DNA of 64,000 bases from Lichenostomus cassidix (GCA_008360975.2 CM039194.1:6806426-6870425); one strand, 5' to 3'; positions 35,601-48,912 are shown, counted from the stretch's first letter. Translations and numbers: made by a program. The notes: generated by a model from the letters alone, not told the origin.

Positions 35601-38139
35601 TTTAATTTTTGTTATCCACTGAGCATATTTAAGCTTCCAATACAAATTTGCATGAGCAAATATTTTTAATGGAATGGAGCACTTTGGATTATGGAAAAGG
35701 ATTGAAATGGACTGCTCTATGTTGCTATGCCTGTGATATGTTTCGCAGGGAAACGAGCAAATATTCTGGGTTGTGTTGATGCAGAGTGGTTGGAGTTGGT
35801 GCCCAGTGTATTCACCCCTCTCAAGTGCTCACTAACATTTTGTTTTCCAGTGTAAAAAGCAAAAACAATCTCCCTTGGATGCTTCCATGCAGGAAATCAT
35901 TTGATTAGTCTGTTTATTTCCTGTGTAGCTCTTAGATAACTGAGTAAATTCTCTTGGTAGTTATTTTCCAAACTTTTATGGTATTATAATTCAGTCACCC
36001 AGTGACTGAAAAATCCTGTCAGAAGACTCATTTCATTACAGTAGCCTTAGAAGAAATGAAATGAAAGATGTCAGGCTTTCACTGAAACATGTAAAATATG
36101 CATGAGCCTACTGAATTTAGTAAGTATGGAAATTTACCCAAGTCAAACTGAAATAGCCAGTTTTGATGTTTGTTTCAGTGGTCCTTAAGTACATTCACAT
36201 ATAGCCCTGCATTTCTGATAGTCAGACTGTCATGCACACTGTTAAACATAGATGTCAGGATTATATGCCTGTACAAAGTGACTCAGGTAAATTTCCTCTT
36301 AATGCATTTTTGCTTTGGCACGATGAAGTTCTATTCAGTATCAGGAAAACTGCTTTTTTCTCCTGGTTGATACCGTCATGATGGCTAATTTTATTTATCT
36401 GTAAACATTTCTAATGCTTCTGGGAGGTATGGGGCGAAAATTTATCCCTTCTTTACTGCATTTTAAATGTCACTGAAGCAGAGACTGCGGTAAGAGACTG
36501 AGATGGGCCATGTGACTGTTGAGGTGCCACCATCAGGATTTGTCTCCACTCAGATTGCAAACTGTTGTATGTGTTCAGTGACTCTGAAAAAGGGTGCAGT
36601 AACTGTAGTCAGTGGAGAAAACACAAAAATAAAATCCCAACAAAACCCCAGAAGCCATTATGTATTATAGTTAAAAATTATGTTTCTTTGAGGAATCTGT
36701 GGTCTATAATGAGAAAAGAAGAAAGGGCATCCAGAAGAGCCTGCTGTTATCTCCTGCTTAACACCAACAAAGGCAATGAATAAGTTGTTTCCCCCAATGT
36801 ATAGTTTGTAGTAACCAGCTCTGACCAATATTTAGTTTAGCAGTTTATCCAGAGCATCTCCTAGTGAGGCATTTGAACAAAGTCAGTGCTGTCCCACTCT
36901 GAGGCAGCTGAATTGAGTGTTACATACCTTAGAATCTCAACCATATTGCAGTTATGAGCTGATGGTGTAGATGACAGAAGGCAGGTGTTGTCACAAGGTC
37001 GTTCAGCTGCAAACCATACATATAATGAGTGATCCTTTGCCAGAAAACTGCTATTTTATCTACTGATTGGATGTTCATTTAAATATTTTCAAGTGTTTTT
37101 TCTCCAAGTCGATGAGCAAGAAAATAAATGAAGAGTAAAATACAGATGTTCAAATATATATGGCTCATTAATTAGGTGTATTGCAACAGCTTTCAGTGGG
37201 TCTCCAATGTGCAAATAACAGCTTAAAATGAAGATTGTATTTTAAAACAAAATCTCCTATTCTTTAAACATGACAGTTTTCTGTTCTACATCATTTAATT
37301 CAGTAATCAAAAATCTACATTTTAAAAATCATTGCACTTCTCACTTCCCATGAGCAGAATGCAAGATTTTCTTGTCCCATTTAAATTATTTAATAAGCTT
37401 TACTGCAAAATGTAAAATTGCTCTTTGATTCCTAATGAATGGATCCCTACATTATCTCAACTTTTAATGAGAAGATACTCTGTGATTTTGACAAGAAAAT
37501 TTCAGTATGCATGTGAGCTTGAAGAAGAAGGAAAAAAAGATTAAATGGCAAGGTCAGAGGAATCTCATTAGGTTTGTCATTAAATCTTGAATGCTGAAGC
37601 ACTAACTAGGTTCCAGCTGCCTGAGTTTGGCCATAAGTGTGCCCAGCCTTACCAGGCGGTCACAATGTCCTTTCAGGACCAGAGAAGCTGCAGGTTTCTG
37701 AGCATGGGCAGTGGGTTAGTGATGTGCCAGGTGCCTTCCAGAGGCAGAAAAGGAAATCAGGAGCCTCCTGCTCTCTGCTTGCACAGGGCTGCTGGCTCAC
37801 CACTGACTCTGAGAGAATTCAATAATGTCACTGTCAATATTGATGCTTCTCCAGTTGCTGCATTCCCAGAATCAGCACAGGCTTTGGAACACATCTGTTA
37901 CCTTGGATGTGTCTTTGCAGGTGGGTATATGTTTACTTAATATATGAAAAGCCTGTATTATAAAAGTTACTGTACTACAGCAGATAAACATAGCTTTTAT
38001 GTTACCTAATTAATTCATTTGTATCCTTACAAATAATGAGGGAGCAAGGTTTTAGAGGAACCAGTGTTTGCTGTCAAAATGCACACTGTATAGAAATTAG
38101 CTTTCACCTGTTGTTGTAGTTGAAGCTTCAACCATATTA
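26670..38139. other. Long non-coding stretch, nothing recognised
   Basis: About 11.5 kb without a supported gene or known repeat. Small features: a 20-bp tandem copy of 'tttttattgctatctattac' (27251-27306), a T run (28124-28137), duplicated 'agaatataataata' (32983-33018), a TTG run (34257-34275) and 'gctgtaaaa' repeats (34976-34998). Open frames of up to 117 codons (37587-37940) have no recognisable domain. Confidence 0.5.
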
Positions 38140-38493
38140 AGAAAGTTAGGAAAAACCCCAACCATTAAGACTAAAATGATAAAAATTCATTTATATTAAA
38201 AATCAGAATAGAAAAAAAAGCTATAGGAATTTAAAAAAAGTTAAAAACTCCACCCTATATCAAAACAACAAACTGTAAGAAACCAACCATTTGAAAAACC
38301 AACCTTGTTTAATAAAACAGCTGTTTAAAAATAAATCTTATTAAAAGCACAGAAGAAAACACCAATGGTCTAAAAAATACAAAAAAGCCCAGTCTTAAAT
38401 TAAAAAAAAAAGGAGAAATTAACCATATTAACCCCAACCATCTAAAACCCTAACTGCATTAGAAATTATAATGGAAATTATTAGCAGTGTGAG

Positions 38494-38532
<39 letters not shown>

Positions 38533-40011
38533 AGCAAAAACAGAGAAAATAAAAACCTCTACTGTATAAGCAACCAACCACATCAAAATTAACTGCACTA
38601 AACCAACCACATAAAAACCCCACGGCAGTAAAAACCAACTGTATTAAGAAATAACCATAAAAAAACCCCAACTGTAATGTAAAACAGAGTTTAAAAAAGA
38701 ACTTAAATAAAACACAACCAGGTAAAAAGTCCATCTGTAAAGCCCAATCCCATAAAAACACAACCCTATAAAAGCAAATGATATGAAAATCCAACAGTAC
38801 AAAAATCCAACTGTCACACAAAACCAGGGTGTAAATCTCCAACCATATAAAAAAACTAACCACACCAAATAGCACCCATATTATGAAAAACAACCATGTA
38901 AAAAACCCACTGTAAAAACAGCTATAAAAAATAACTGGTTTAGAAACAACAGGCCAAACATATTTCAACCAACTGTGCAAAACCAAGAGTGGGGGGAAAA
39001 AAAAGTGCAAAAAACTGGGGTAAAAAGATAATCTAAAACCACCCATGTAAAAATCCAGCTATACCAACCTCAACTGTATATTAAACCAGCCTTCTAAAAG
39101 AGCTTGTAAAAACCAACTTTCTGTAAACAAAATGTGCAAAAACCAGCTGGGTAGAAAACCAACTCTAGTAAAACCAGCTGTGTAAAAGTAATAGTGTTAA
39201 TCCCAAATACAAAAACCTGACAATACAGAAACCCAACGGTATGACAAAGCAGCTGTATAACAAACTAACAGTACAACAACTAACTATATTATGATATGAA
39301 AGCATAAATAACCAAACACATTAAGCAGCCAAAGGATAATAAACCAACTGTATAAAAAAGCCAACCAAAAACCAATAGCATAAACCCCAAAGGTATAAAA
39401 CACACCAATAGCAGAAACACAACTGGATGCCAAAACCCAATTATATTACAACCTGACTGCATCAAAAGCCAACCAAATTGACTACCAATTGGATAAAAGC
39501 AATCAACTGGAATAAACAACTGAGGTAGAAATGCCCAGCTGTATTTAACAGCCAAAATGCAGTAAACAAAGTGTTTAAAACCCCTACCGTGTTAAAACTA
39601 ACCATACCAAAAAACTAACTGTAATAACAGCCACTGTAAGAAAAGAAACTTTTGAAAAATCTGCCATATATAGAGCCCCCAGCAAATTAAAACCAACTGT
39701 GTAAGTGTAGAAAAGAATTATATAACAAAGAAAAGTTCTAAAATGAACCGCATAAAAATAGAAAGTCTAGCAATATTCAACCATAGGAAGAACCAAACAT
39801 AAAAAAACCAACTGTATAGAAAGTATAAAAGAAAATATAAAAGCAGAGTACAAAATACCAACTCTAGAAAAATCCAGAGTTCAACAACCAAAGCACATAA
39901 AGGATCCAACTTATAAACACCCAACTTTTTGTATAAAGCAGGTTTGTATAAAACAGTTTTTGAAAAACATACAAAACCAACTGTATCTAAATGGAACCAT
40001 TAAAACTCCGA
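38140..40011. repeat. Degenerate A/C-rich tandem repeat, left part
   Basis: Nearly 1.9 kb in which variants of 'aaccaactgtataaaaa' recur every ~15-22 bp with many substitutions and length changes. About half the bases are A, while G is scarce, so the strands are very unequal in composition. A pure TA run interrupts it at 38501-38525. Minus-strand frames here, including one of 173 codons at 38525-39046, translate the repeat into Phe/Leu/Val/Trp-rich sequence and are artefacts. The array resumes at 41202 after the nested LTR insertion. It is best described as an old minisatellite; the unit boundaries are fuzzy. Confidence 0.8.
38501..38525. repeat. TA dinucleotide microsatellite
   Basis: About 12 uninterrupted TA units lying inside the A/C-rich tandem repeat. 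Confidence 0.95.
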
Positions 40012-41201
40012 TGTCGCTGTTGAGCCGCTAGCAGAGAAAAAGACCCGGATTCTCAGCGTGGCATGAAAAAACGAGAGCTTTATTATTTTGATTCCAACTT
40101 ATATAGATTTTTTCAGAGGTCACCCAGATTGGTTGGTCAGAAACCTCCCCCTAGGCCTGATTGGCCAGGCCTGAACTGGCCAGGTGTCGGGGGTTGAGTA
40201 CATTAGAATTTCTCCCCATTCCTGTTACTAAGCAACAAATAGTTGGGTGTTTTAGAACCATCAAGCCTTTTGTAAAAGACAAAAGCTGGGCTTGGGCAGG
40301 GCAGGTGAAGGGAAGAGCCGGGCCTTGGAACGGGTCTCTCGTGGTTCAGACGCTGAGGGGAGAGGCTGCTTTTTTTGCTTTTTGGCTGGGACCAGAGGGA
40401 ATCCAACTATGCCCTGTTTTTCTCTTCTCCTGGCTGGGTGAGCTTTGATTCAACCTTTCTCCCCACGGGGAAGGGCACATTTCCCCCCCTCCCGGGCTGC
40501 GTTTCCTCGCGGCTGCTGCCGGGAGAGTCCCGCGGCCTCTGCTGCCTGCCCCTGCCCTCTGCCGCACGAGACTGTGGCGTCTGCTATGACTGCAGAAATC
40601 CTTGCTACCTCGCTGGCTGGCCGGGGAGAGAGAGCTGGTGCCCGCCCCTGCCGCCCTGCTTTCTCGCTGCTGCGAGCCGTTTCGCTGCCCTGCGTGCTTC
40701 TTAGCCTGCCTGCCATTACAGCTGCCGGATGCTGACCTGACCCTGCGCCACAGCGCCACCTGCAGCCGCTCGGGAGTCATCGCACCTGCCCTGCCTGGCC
40801 GGGAGCTCAACAGCGCCCCTGCTGCTTGCAACCGTGATTACACCACACGGGAAAAGGCTCAGCAGCTCACAAGTCATCTGCTATTGGTTTTCTGGTTCTA
40901 GTTGTGGTTGCTATTATTGTTATTGCTTGTTTATAGATACTAGTAAAGAACTGATATTCCTTTTTTCCCATACCTTTGCCTGAAAGCCCTTGATTTACAA
41001 AATTAAATAATTCGGAGGGAGGGAAAAAAAATCACATTCTCTGTTCTAAGGGAGGGTTCAACCTCTCTTGGCAGACACCTGTCTTTCAAACCAAGACACC
41101 AGGCCAAATCTCGAGACGCTGTTCTCAATAACACCCAAACTTTACCTTTGTTTATAAAACACAGGAGAAAATTCTCATGGGAAAGACCTGTGCTAGCCAC
41201 A
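40012..41201 (-). repeat. LTR-B copy 2, split by an LTR-A insertion
   Basis: Left piece 40012-40184 and right piece ~41104-41201 together make a 271-bp LTR-B in reverse orientation. It reads TGTCGCTG at its left edge and GCTAGCCACA at its right edge. Flanks CTCCGA (40006-40011) and CTCCAA (41202-41207) match at 5 of 6 positions; the one difference is a CG to CA change. It landed inside the tandem repeat, which continues on both sides. The reverse complement has a TATATAAG box near 40100 in the strand of transcription. Confidence 0.9.
40185..41098 (+). repeat. Solo LTR (LTR-A family) nested in LTR-B
   Basis: A 914-bp LTR, TGTCGGGGGTTGAG...AACCAAGACA, colinear with the ERV LTRs. An exact 5-bp duplication, CCAGG, flanks it (40180-40184 and 41099-41103). 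Removing it and one CCAGG restores a continuous LTR-B. This independently confirms that the ERV family makes 5-bp duplications. Frames of up to 161 codons inside it are shadows of the GC-rich LTR centre. Confidence 0.93.
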
Positions 41202-41310
41202 CTCCAACTGTATAAATCTACAACTATATAGAAAACAAAAGTATTAAATTACCAACCTTTTTAATTACCCCAAAAGCATAAAACCTCACTACCACCAACA
41301 AAGAAAATAT
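41202..41310. repeat. Degenerate A/C-rich tandem repeat, right remnant
   Basis: Continues the array of 38140-40011 after the nested insertions, with 'ccaactgtataaatc' and 'caactatatagaaaac' units, then fades out by about 41310. Confidence 0.7.
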
Positions 41311-43102
41311 TAAAATATTAATTTTCTGGTGTTCTCCTTCTCTCTGTTGTTTTTCCAGGTCAGAAATTAATGTAAAGGTGCGTTAATTTGACATTCTCCT
41401 CATGGTTTTCAGTAAGCTTAAAAATCCATCCACAGCCCATTGCATTCTTTAAATTCTGTGGGTCCTGTCAAGCCTTGCTCTGCTGTTAGATTATTGTTTA
41501 ATCAGTTACAAACTCACCTCTTCTGTGCAAAAAACCCACAAAAGCTTGTGTAAAAGATCAGTTGTGTACATCAATTAATGTATAGCCTAGACTTCATTTA
41601 GTTATGGGACTCGACAAGGTCAAATATTTATTTAGAGTATTAACATGGTTACATTTTTAGGGTGGATTGTCAAAACTGATGTGGAGGTTCTGAGGGCTTT
41701 TTGACTCACTGCTTTATTGGTTTGACACTGTTTTAACTCTTTGAATTCAGCTGAGTTCCATTGATTTCCAGAGATCAGAGTGAAATCTAAAGAAGACATT
41801 ATTAATAAAGAACAATTCCAATTTTAAAAGTGCATGAAAATGCTCGTCTTCTAAGAGGATTGTTCTGTCAGGCTGTGATCTCATTCTGAGTCATGGCAGA
41901 GAGAAAACTGGCAGAGCTATAATTCTACTGCTGAAAATACTGATCCAATTCATCTACAGGATCACAACAGAATTTGAGTGTAATCCTGCTATTGGTGTAT
42001 GGATACACTCATTAGCTGAAGTTGTGTATGACCTTAATCTGTAAAAATATTCTAATTAGTATAATTTCATAAAACATTTCCATACACGCATTCAAAATTT
42101 TTGAATGCACGCAGGTTTCACATGAATGTTGTTTCTGGCTTGGGCATTACCAACAGAAACGAGCACTAGGTAGCAGAGTTTGAAAAACTCTTTTTTTCTA
42201 AAAGTCAACTTTCTCAAATTACCTCCAGCTTCCTCATTGACCAAGGACGAGGAATAGTCTGTGGAGTTGTGAATTAATGCAGAAGCCTTTACTGAAACAT
42301 GCAGTGAGAGTTATTAGGGCTCTTGGCTGATTACAAAGAAGGATTCACAACCTCACTGGGCTGTTTTGTTTACAAATACATTTCTAAATTGCTGTTAAAT
42401 CGCTCCTGTTCAGCCCCACGTTATTCAAGCTGTAGCTGTGGATCTGCAGCAAGAGCTTGTCTGGCTGAGCTGGGGAGGGAATGGTGGGGGGTGAGGGCTT
42501 GGCAGATCTGCCTGAGTCTCAGCATTCATGAAAACATTTCTGAACTGTCAGTTAAAATGAAGGTGGAAGTTGATGAAAAAAATGATCTGTAGCTCAAGAA
42601 ATATGATGCAAGTCAGTCATCACAATGTCATGTGGAAACCTGATACCAGTTTTATAATGTAACTTCTCTACAGAGCCATACTTTACAAAAAAAGTCACTT
42701 TTTAAGACAGAAGCAGGACATGTCATTTTGGCTGGTGTAATGCACTGTAACATTTAATTTAATGTTTAAAACCCATGTAGTATCATTGGCTCACATCAGG
42801 ACACTAACCCTTCACATTAATGGACTTGGCAAAGAGAAGTAAAGGTGTCTTCACCAGCAGGTACTGAATGTGTGGGGAATAAATTCTGTAGTGACCTGTC
42901 ATGGAACTCAGCAGTGTCAAATATATAATTTTCCTTAGCAGGCTGTGTCAGTGATTTAAGAGCTAGTAGAGTATCAGAAATAAACAGAGTCACCTGTCCC
43001 TACTGTAGCCATGCTTTCAGAGTGCTGACATAATGGGAATGATTGGACTTGTGTGGAGATTTAGGCTAAGGTACACAATAATTGGGATTTAGGCTACGGT
43101 AC
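41311..43102. other. Non-coding stretch with a local duplication at its end
   Basis: No gene or known repeat was recognised. Near the right end 'tttaggcta' followed by 'ggtac' occurs twice, about 30 bp apart (from 43060 and from 43088). The second copy ends exactly at the LTR-C insertion point. Confidence 0.5.
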
Positions 43103-43895
43103 TGTCAGAGACTGAAATAGTTCATGCCTCAAACATTGATATAAAGTTTTGCTCATTATAACAAAAAGTGTATAAAGAAGCTACAATCAAAAAAACCTCC
43201 CTGAAGATACCTGACTGGGACTTTGGACTGAGTCAAACTGCTAAGATTAGATAAAGGGAAACCTATTGTTCAATCATCTCAAGCTGAGGGAAAGGTATGC
43301 ATACACAAAGGCCAAAGCCACCAGCTGTGCTGAGAATCATCCCTGGCTGAGTTTGGGGTGGGGGCAGAGCACAGCTCACAGAAGCCAGGTTTACACAAAC
43401 TGGCCCAGCTGTGGAACCCCCAACCCCACAAGCCACATCCATGGGACGTTCACGTGAGAGGAGCTGAGGGGGAGTCACAATCCATCACAGACCCCCAGAG
43501 TGCTAGGCCTGGCACCACAGGAGTGCAGGTGATGCAAGCAGAGTCTGCGGCTAGAGGCTGCCCCTCCCCTGGGGGACATGCCTGGACATTGCCCCTGGTC
43601 TGAGTGTATATTAACCCATGGCATTCTGTGCTTTTCGGGGGGACCACCACCACCAAGAAGACCGGCTGGAGAGGATCAATGCAACATCGTTGGGATCCAC
43701 GGATGGTGATATTTTCTCTTTCCCTCTTTCTGTCCCCCCCACCTCTTTTCTTACTTCTCTTTCTCTCTCTTTTTTTCTCTCTCTCTCATATTTTCTATCA
43801 AATAAAACTCATACTATTGACTGGCATATGGTCTCGTTTGTACCTTAATTCGGGCAGAGGTATTTCTAAAGAACCTTAATAATTGGATCATAACA
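43103..43895 (+). repeat. Solo LTR (LTR-C), copy A, GGTAC duplication
   Basis: A 793-bp LTR, TGTCAGAGACTG...GGATCATAACA, with an exact 5-bp direct repeat GGTAC at 43098-43102 and 43896-43900. TATATTAA lies at 43607-43614, a CT-rich run at about 43717-43790 and AATAAA at 43801-43806. It aligns with 53844-54708 along its whole length apart from two block indels. The 5-bp duplication suggests an ERVL-type parent. Short frames inside it are shadows. Confidence 0.92.
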
Positions 43896-43900
43896 GGTAC

Positions 43901-44294
43901 ACAATATGCATTTTATGTTATGTCATGTCACTTTCTTTAAAAACAGTCATGTTTATTTCATTGCTGCATAATTACATTCAGTGAGAGAAACATCCAATTT
44001 CCTTCCCAGCGCGAGAAAATCTGTTTTCTTCAAGTCCCAGGCAGGCTGTTCCCTGATTACATAACCAGATAAAATGTCCCTGGGGAGAGAAAAGTCACTT
44101 TGTCAAACAATAACCTGATGGTGTATATGCACTCTCCCTCTATCATTTCCATATTACCTTTCTCTATCTTCACTAATTACAATAAGTTCAATTAGTCTTC
44201 TTCATGCTGTAATACCCTCTTAGTTTCTGTAATTCTCCCTAATTTATGTAACTGAAAGCACTGGCAGCTCTGAGCAGTTTTGGAATGAGTTGGC
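43901..44294. other. Non-coding gap, nothing recognised
   Basis: Short AT-rich interval between LTR-C and a CR1 fragment. No feature was supported. Confidence 0.5.
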
Positions 44295-44440
44295 CTGGAG
44301 AGGTTGCAGAGACTCAGTCCGTGCACATGCTGAAGCCCAGCTGGAACGACCCTGGTGTGGTGCTGTTCCTGCCTGAGGGGGAGCTATAAGGCATCTCCAG
44401 CAGTCACAGCAACCTCAACCATTTTGTGATCCTGATTTTC
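44295..44440 (+). repeat. CR1-type LINE fragment, 3' end
   Basis: The sequence runs 'ggcctggagaggttgcagag', later 'gcctgagggggagctataagg', and ends 'caacctcaaccattttgtgat'. That is the layout of CR1 3' ends in birds, where the closing 'caacctcaaccattctgtgat' is a hallmark. It is short and diverged, with no coding capacity. Confidence 0.75.
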
Positions 44441-47400
44441 AATCATGATTTTGTCAGCTTGGGCTCCTCTCAAAGCCTCATGAGCTCAACCTGCAGTCAA
44501 ATCTAGTATCCGGCTGTAGTTGAGACCTTGCTGAAATTTTTTGCATTTTTTTTCCAATGGGACTTTTTGTCTTTTCCTCTGAAATAAAATTTTACATATG
44601 AGAAAAAGCTTCAGTGCTCCTTTTCTGAATGGAAAAAAAAATCTACAAAAAAATTTGGTCATGAGCAGATTTAGTTGTTTGGAATATTTGGTGGGGGAGG
44701 CAGGGGTTGAACACTGGTAGTCCAAGTTCAGGAGGGCTTCTGACTGTGTGACAGTCTCCTTTCTTCACATGCATGGTTCTCCCTAATCTTCTCTAGCGTT
44801 AGGAGTTAGTCTGGAGTAATCCCATACTTTGAAAACCAGTATTTTGGTTTCCCAGACAATTCTTTCCATTATTCATACTCTATAAACCCTCAGCTCTTTT
44901 CCAAGCCCTCATGCCTCACCTGAGGCACAGGAAGGTGCTCTCTGACCTTGCCAGCCAAGCAAAGGAATGCCTTACCCCCCTGTGCCCCTTGTCCTGTATT
45001 TCTGTTTGACTCAGGAAGATCCCTGACATTTTTTCCATGCTAAGAGCCACTCAGCTGTAACTATTTTCCAAATAAAGTCTTTCTTCTAAACCCATCTTAA
45101 GGAACTGAAAAGGAAGGAGTTGGTTTGCTTAGGGGTTAAAAGTTCGTAATTACTGAAGGAAAATAAAGGCATTGAGCAGTTTTATCACATTTCCCCAAGG
45201 AGCAGGTTTTAGTTCAGAATAATGTGTGTTTCTTTCTATTTTGCACCTGACTAAACTCGGCATATATTCTTCATGTACCATAATGAGAGACAATTTAATT
45301 TCTTTTTTCTCGTATACTTGTAGTAATGTCATGAGCCTAATGTATCTTATCCTCTACCCTGAAAAAGGCAGTAATTGAGGCACAGAGAGCTGACACACTT
45401 GCTCTTCACCTGGAGGTGGTAGTAGAGCAAGTCAGAAGGAGAGCTGTGCAGCACATGCAAGACTATAGCAATTGTCCAAGTTAGAAAAAAATACTATTGC
45501 TGCCTGTATACCAAAATTAATCTTTTTCTCCTGTGGAAGGCATAAGATGCCATTAATCTGTATGTGGCTAATGGTTTGCTGTGTATAAAAATGACAATTA
45601 TTATAATGTGGAATATGAAATTTTGCTAAAGTAACATTTTGCTGTGTGCGTTAGATGTGGAATTTTAGCAAGTCCAGTGCTCTCTGATGCAGCCAGTTTG
45701 TGGTTCAGCATAGGACTGCTACTGTGTAGAAGGCATGCTTTAGCAAGATGTGGGAAACATTTGCTTCCAAAGAAATTGCTCCAGAATTAAATTAATATGA
45801 TAAAAACTCAATTTACCATGATACAATTTGTCCGTGACTCAGTGATAAGGGCAGCAGCTGCACGAAGGTAGGAGATGAGCTTTCAGGGAGCGCTGTGTGG
45901 GTGGGTGAGGCAGTGTTAGGGGAATGGCTGTATGCACTGAAGCTGCGAGATGAAACAGAATGGTGGTTCTTGGCCTAGAGAATGCTGATAATGAAGTGCT
46001 GTAAAAAATATTAAAAAGGTTATTCATTAGAGACTGCCCAGATTTATCTAGAGTGTAGGTCCTGTCTGGATTATAAAAAAACCCAATACTGTATTATTGA
46101 GGAAGTAAAGAAAAACACTTTGGAAAATTCATTGAGAATGTTGGGATTTTGTTTAAAATTTAATTTACATGAAAGCCTACACAGTGGTTGTTTTTTACCT
46201 TTAGATAAAGTTGAGGAGGGCTTCTAGTGTTTCCAGTATAACACCATCAACAGATTTGATTCATTTAATGATTAAGCGGTAATAAGAAGTAACTTTTCAG
46301 CATACTCTAGAAGAGCAGTAAGTGGCTTTTGCATTTGGAAGTATTTCTTTAAGGAGAGCAAGGAGAAATTTCAGCAAGAACCAACTTGAGTCATATGCTT
46401 AAACCTGACTGAATTAAGGAGAGAAGAGGATAGCTTTCAAGTTAGACATATGCTGGAGTGCTACTCTGATTCTTTCATAAAAGATTCTTTTCAAAAGCAG
46501 GCCTAAAGCTGCCCATACAACAGCAATCTTCACAAAATTGCACTCACAAATAATTCAGATTGTGAGTACAATTTGTCATCTCCTGACTGGCATTTAGAGA
46601 AAAAGGCAAAAGCCTTTATTTCAACTCTCACTTGGGTAAATTTGATAACTGAATCAGGGAACCAGAAGAAACGTGTATCTCCAGTGACGTGTTCACAAAG
46701 TCTGTTTCGGAGTAAAATGAGCCTTTTTGAAAGCTTGAATGTCATTTTGCCTGGATTTAAGTATTCACTGAGCTACTTGAAGACATTCAAAGAGAGGTAT
46801 ATAATAATACTCAGAAATTCATTCATTGCAGTGCATATGGAGCTGTCATGTCGGGCCACTGATTCACTGCCAGTTCGAGTCAGTGTTGCCTGAGCTTTTT
46901 CAGAATTCTGATACCTCTGAAACACTTTCTAAATAAGTGAATTAATGAAATTTCAGAGGGTAAATAGCCATCACAGAAATTATCTGCTGTAAGGGTAATT
47001 GCTAGTCATATTTACTGCACAAGGTGAAAAGAAAAAAAAAAAGATCAGAAATGGAGACTGAAATGTTCTTTCAGCTGGGAAGAGGTTAGTTACAGGTTAT
47101 CCTTCAGGTATGCTGAAACCAGTCCCAGGGTAAATAGTTTGCAAAGTTGTTCACAGAGACTGTGAAATTGCTGTGCTGGATGAGTGACACAAGAGGAAGG
47201 GGACAGTGCCCAGCAAAGCACGTACACGCTGGGCTGATGCGAGCTGAGCTTCATGCTTCCCTTGAGGAGCTGTCTGAGAAAGGAGGGAGAAATATCATGT
47301 AAAACAGTGGAACTCAGCTCTGGACTGAATGCAGATTTTTTTCCCTCTCCCTTTAGGAATAAGGTAAAAAAAAGTCATAGGTGATAAGCTCTCCTGGGGG

Positions 47401-48912
47401 ATATTTGAATCTTAGGCAAAGTGAAATCCTGCATGGAATAGAAACCAGTTATAGTATTTGGACTGTTTTCTCTCTTGTAATAAAAAAAGACTAAATCAAA
47501 GAATAAAATTAGCTTTATATTGGATTAGAAGAAGTTATAAAGTGATTTATTGTTCTCTAGATGTTATCATTGTATTTCTATTGAGAATGACCATAAATAT
47601 TCTTTCTCCTCCCATCTCTTTAGTCAGCCAATAGCCCAAGTAACAATACTGAGGGTTGGAGCAGGGAATGGTGCACTGCTACCAGAAGTTTCCTGAACTC
47701 CAGTGATTGTGATGGAGCATTTTATAGCCCAGACAGTCCCCAGCATGTTCTGCCAACAGCACTGAGGGCAGCAAGAACTATAGTCTTTGTACATAATCCC
47801 AAGGCTGTTACAGGCAGAAATCCTTGTCACACCTGAAGGCAGAGTGGAGCTCAGGCTCCTGGGGGGCTGTGGCCAGGAGGCCTTGCAGCAGTGCTACTGA
47901 GCATCACGAGTGCTCTCCCTCTCTCTCTCTCGCTCTCTCTTTCTGCCTCCCAGGCACTGGTAATCAAAATAATCTTCTGGTTCAATCTGTGCCAAGCTTT
48001 CCAGCCCAAAGGCACTGGAGTAGCTTTTAAACCCCACTTGGCTCTTTTGGGAATCTCCTAATTGCACACATGGTCCTTCTTAAAAATGGCATTTATTTAC
48101 AGGTCATACTGTTTTCTTTTGAATGCTCACAAACCATATGTTGCAAAACAAGTATTAGGAAGTGTTTTAGCAGGCCAAGACTTCCTATGGGAATATGTCT
48201 GAAATTAGATCACACAAAAGTGCATATCTCCACTTTTCTTTTATGTTAAGCCCCTCAATTTGCAAACATACCTGGCATATAATTGCCTGCAAACTGGTAG
48301 GTCTTCTTCATTGCTGGAATTTTACCCTCTAAATTCATCTTTTTGATCAGTATAAGTCCTCACAGTTTCTTGTAAGAGTGGTGGTAAGTTTTGAGAAAAG
48401 TGGAAAAAGAAATTTATTGTAAGAAGAGTTCTCATTGACACAATATTGTTCTTATTAACACTGTCAGTGCAGTTTGGTGCCTGTTTGTTTTGGGTGCTTC
48501 TAAAATCCTCTTGATCTGGGTGCATTTGTAGAATATAAGAGAGATTTTCTGAAGCAAAAGAAGAGACTCAATTTTTGTCTAGCTCTACAGCTCCTGTCTT
48601 CACAAATAATACCAATAATTGGTCTTTTAGAATTCCCTGTAAAATTCTAATTTAATCTTGCTTCTGAAGTACCAAGGGTGGTCCTGGAAAAAGACTATAA
48701 TTTATATCAAAAGAGTACCATTTGCATTTTCAACTGTAATATAAAATTAATTTAATTCCACTTCATTTCTTCATATAATTTTTTGTGACATATAAACTTA
48801 CTCCTAATTACAAAAGAAAAATATCTAGTAAAAACACACAAGGCAGTTAATCTCCTGCCGTCATATCGCTGCTTGTCAAAGTTTTCATCAGCTTAATCAA
48901 TATTTGATGATG
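44441..48912. other. Non-coding stretch, nothing recognised
   Basis: AT-rich unique-looking DNA. It includes an A run (47031-47042) and a CT microsatellite (47913-47942). Open frames reach 106 codons without recognisable domains. Its last six bases (ATGATG, 48907-48912) are the left duplication of the next LTR. Confidence 0.5.

Noticed and set aside
37587..37940. 117-codon plus-strand frame as a host exon
   Set aside because: No recognised family and no convincing splice context; not supported as a gene.
38525..39046. 173-codon minus-strand frame that looks like a membrane protein
   Set aside because: It is a translation of the degenerate A/C-rich tandem repeat; Phe/Leu/Val/Trp richness follows from the T/G-rich complement.
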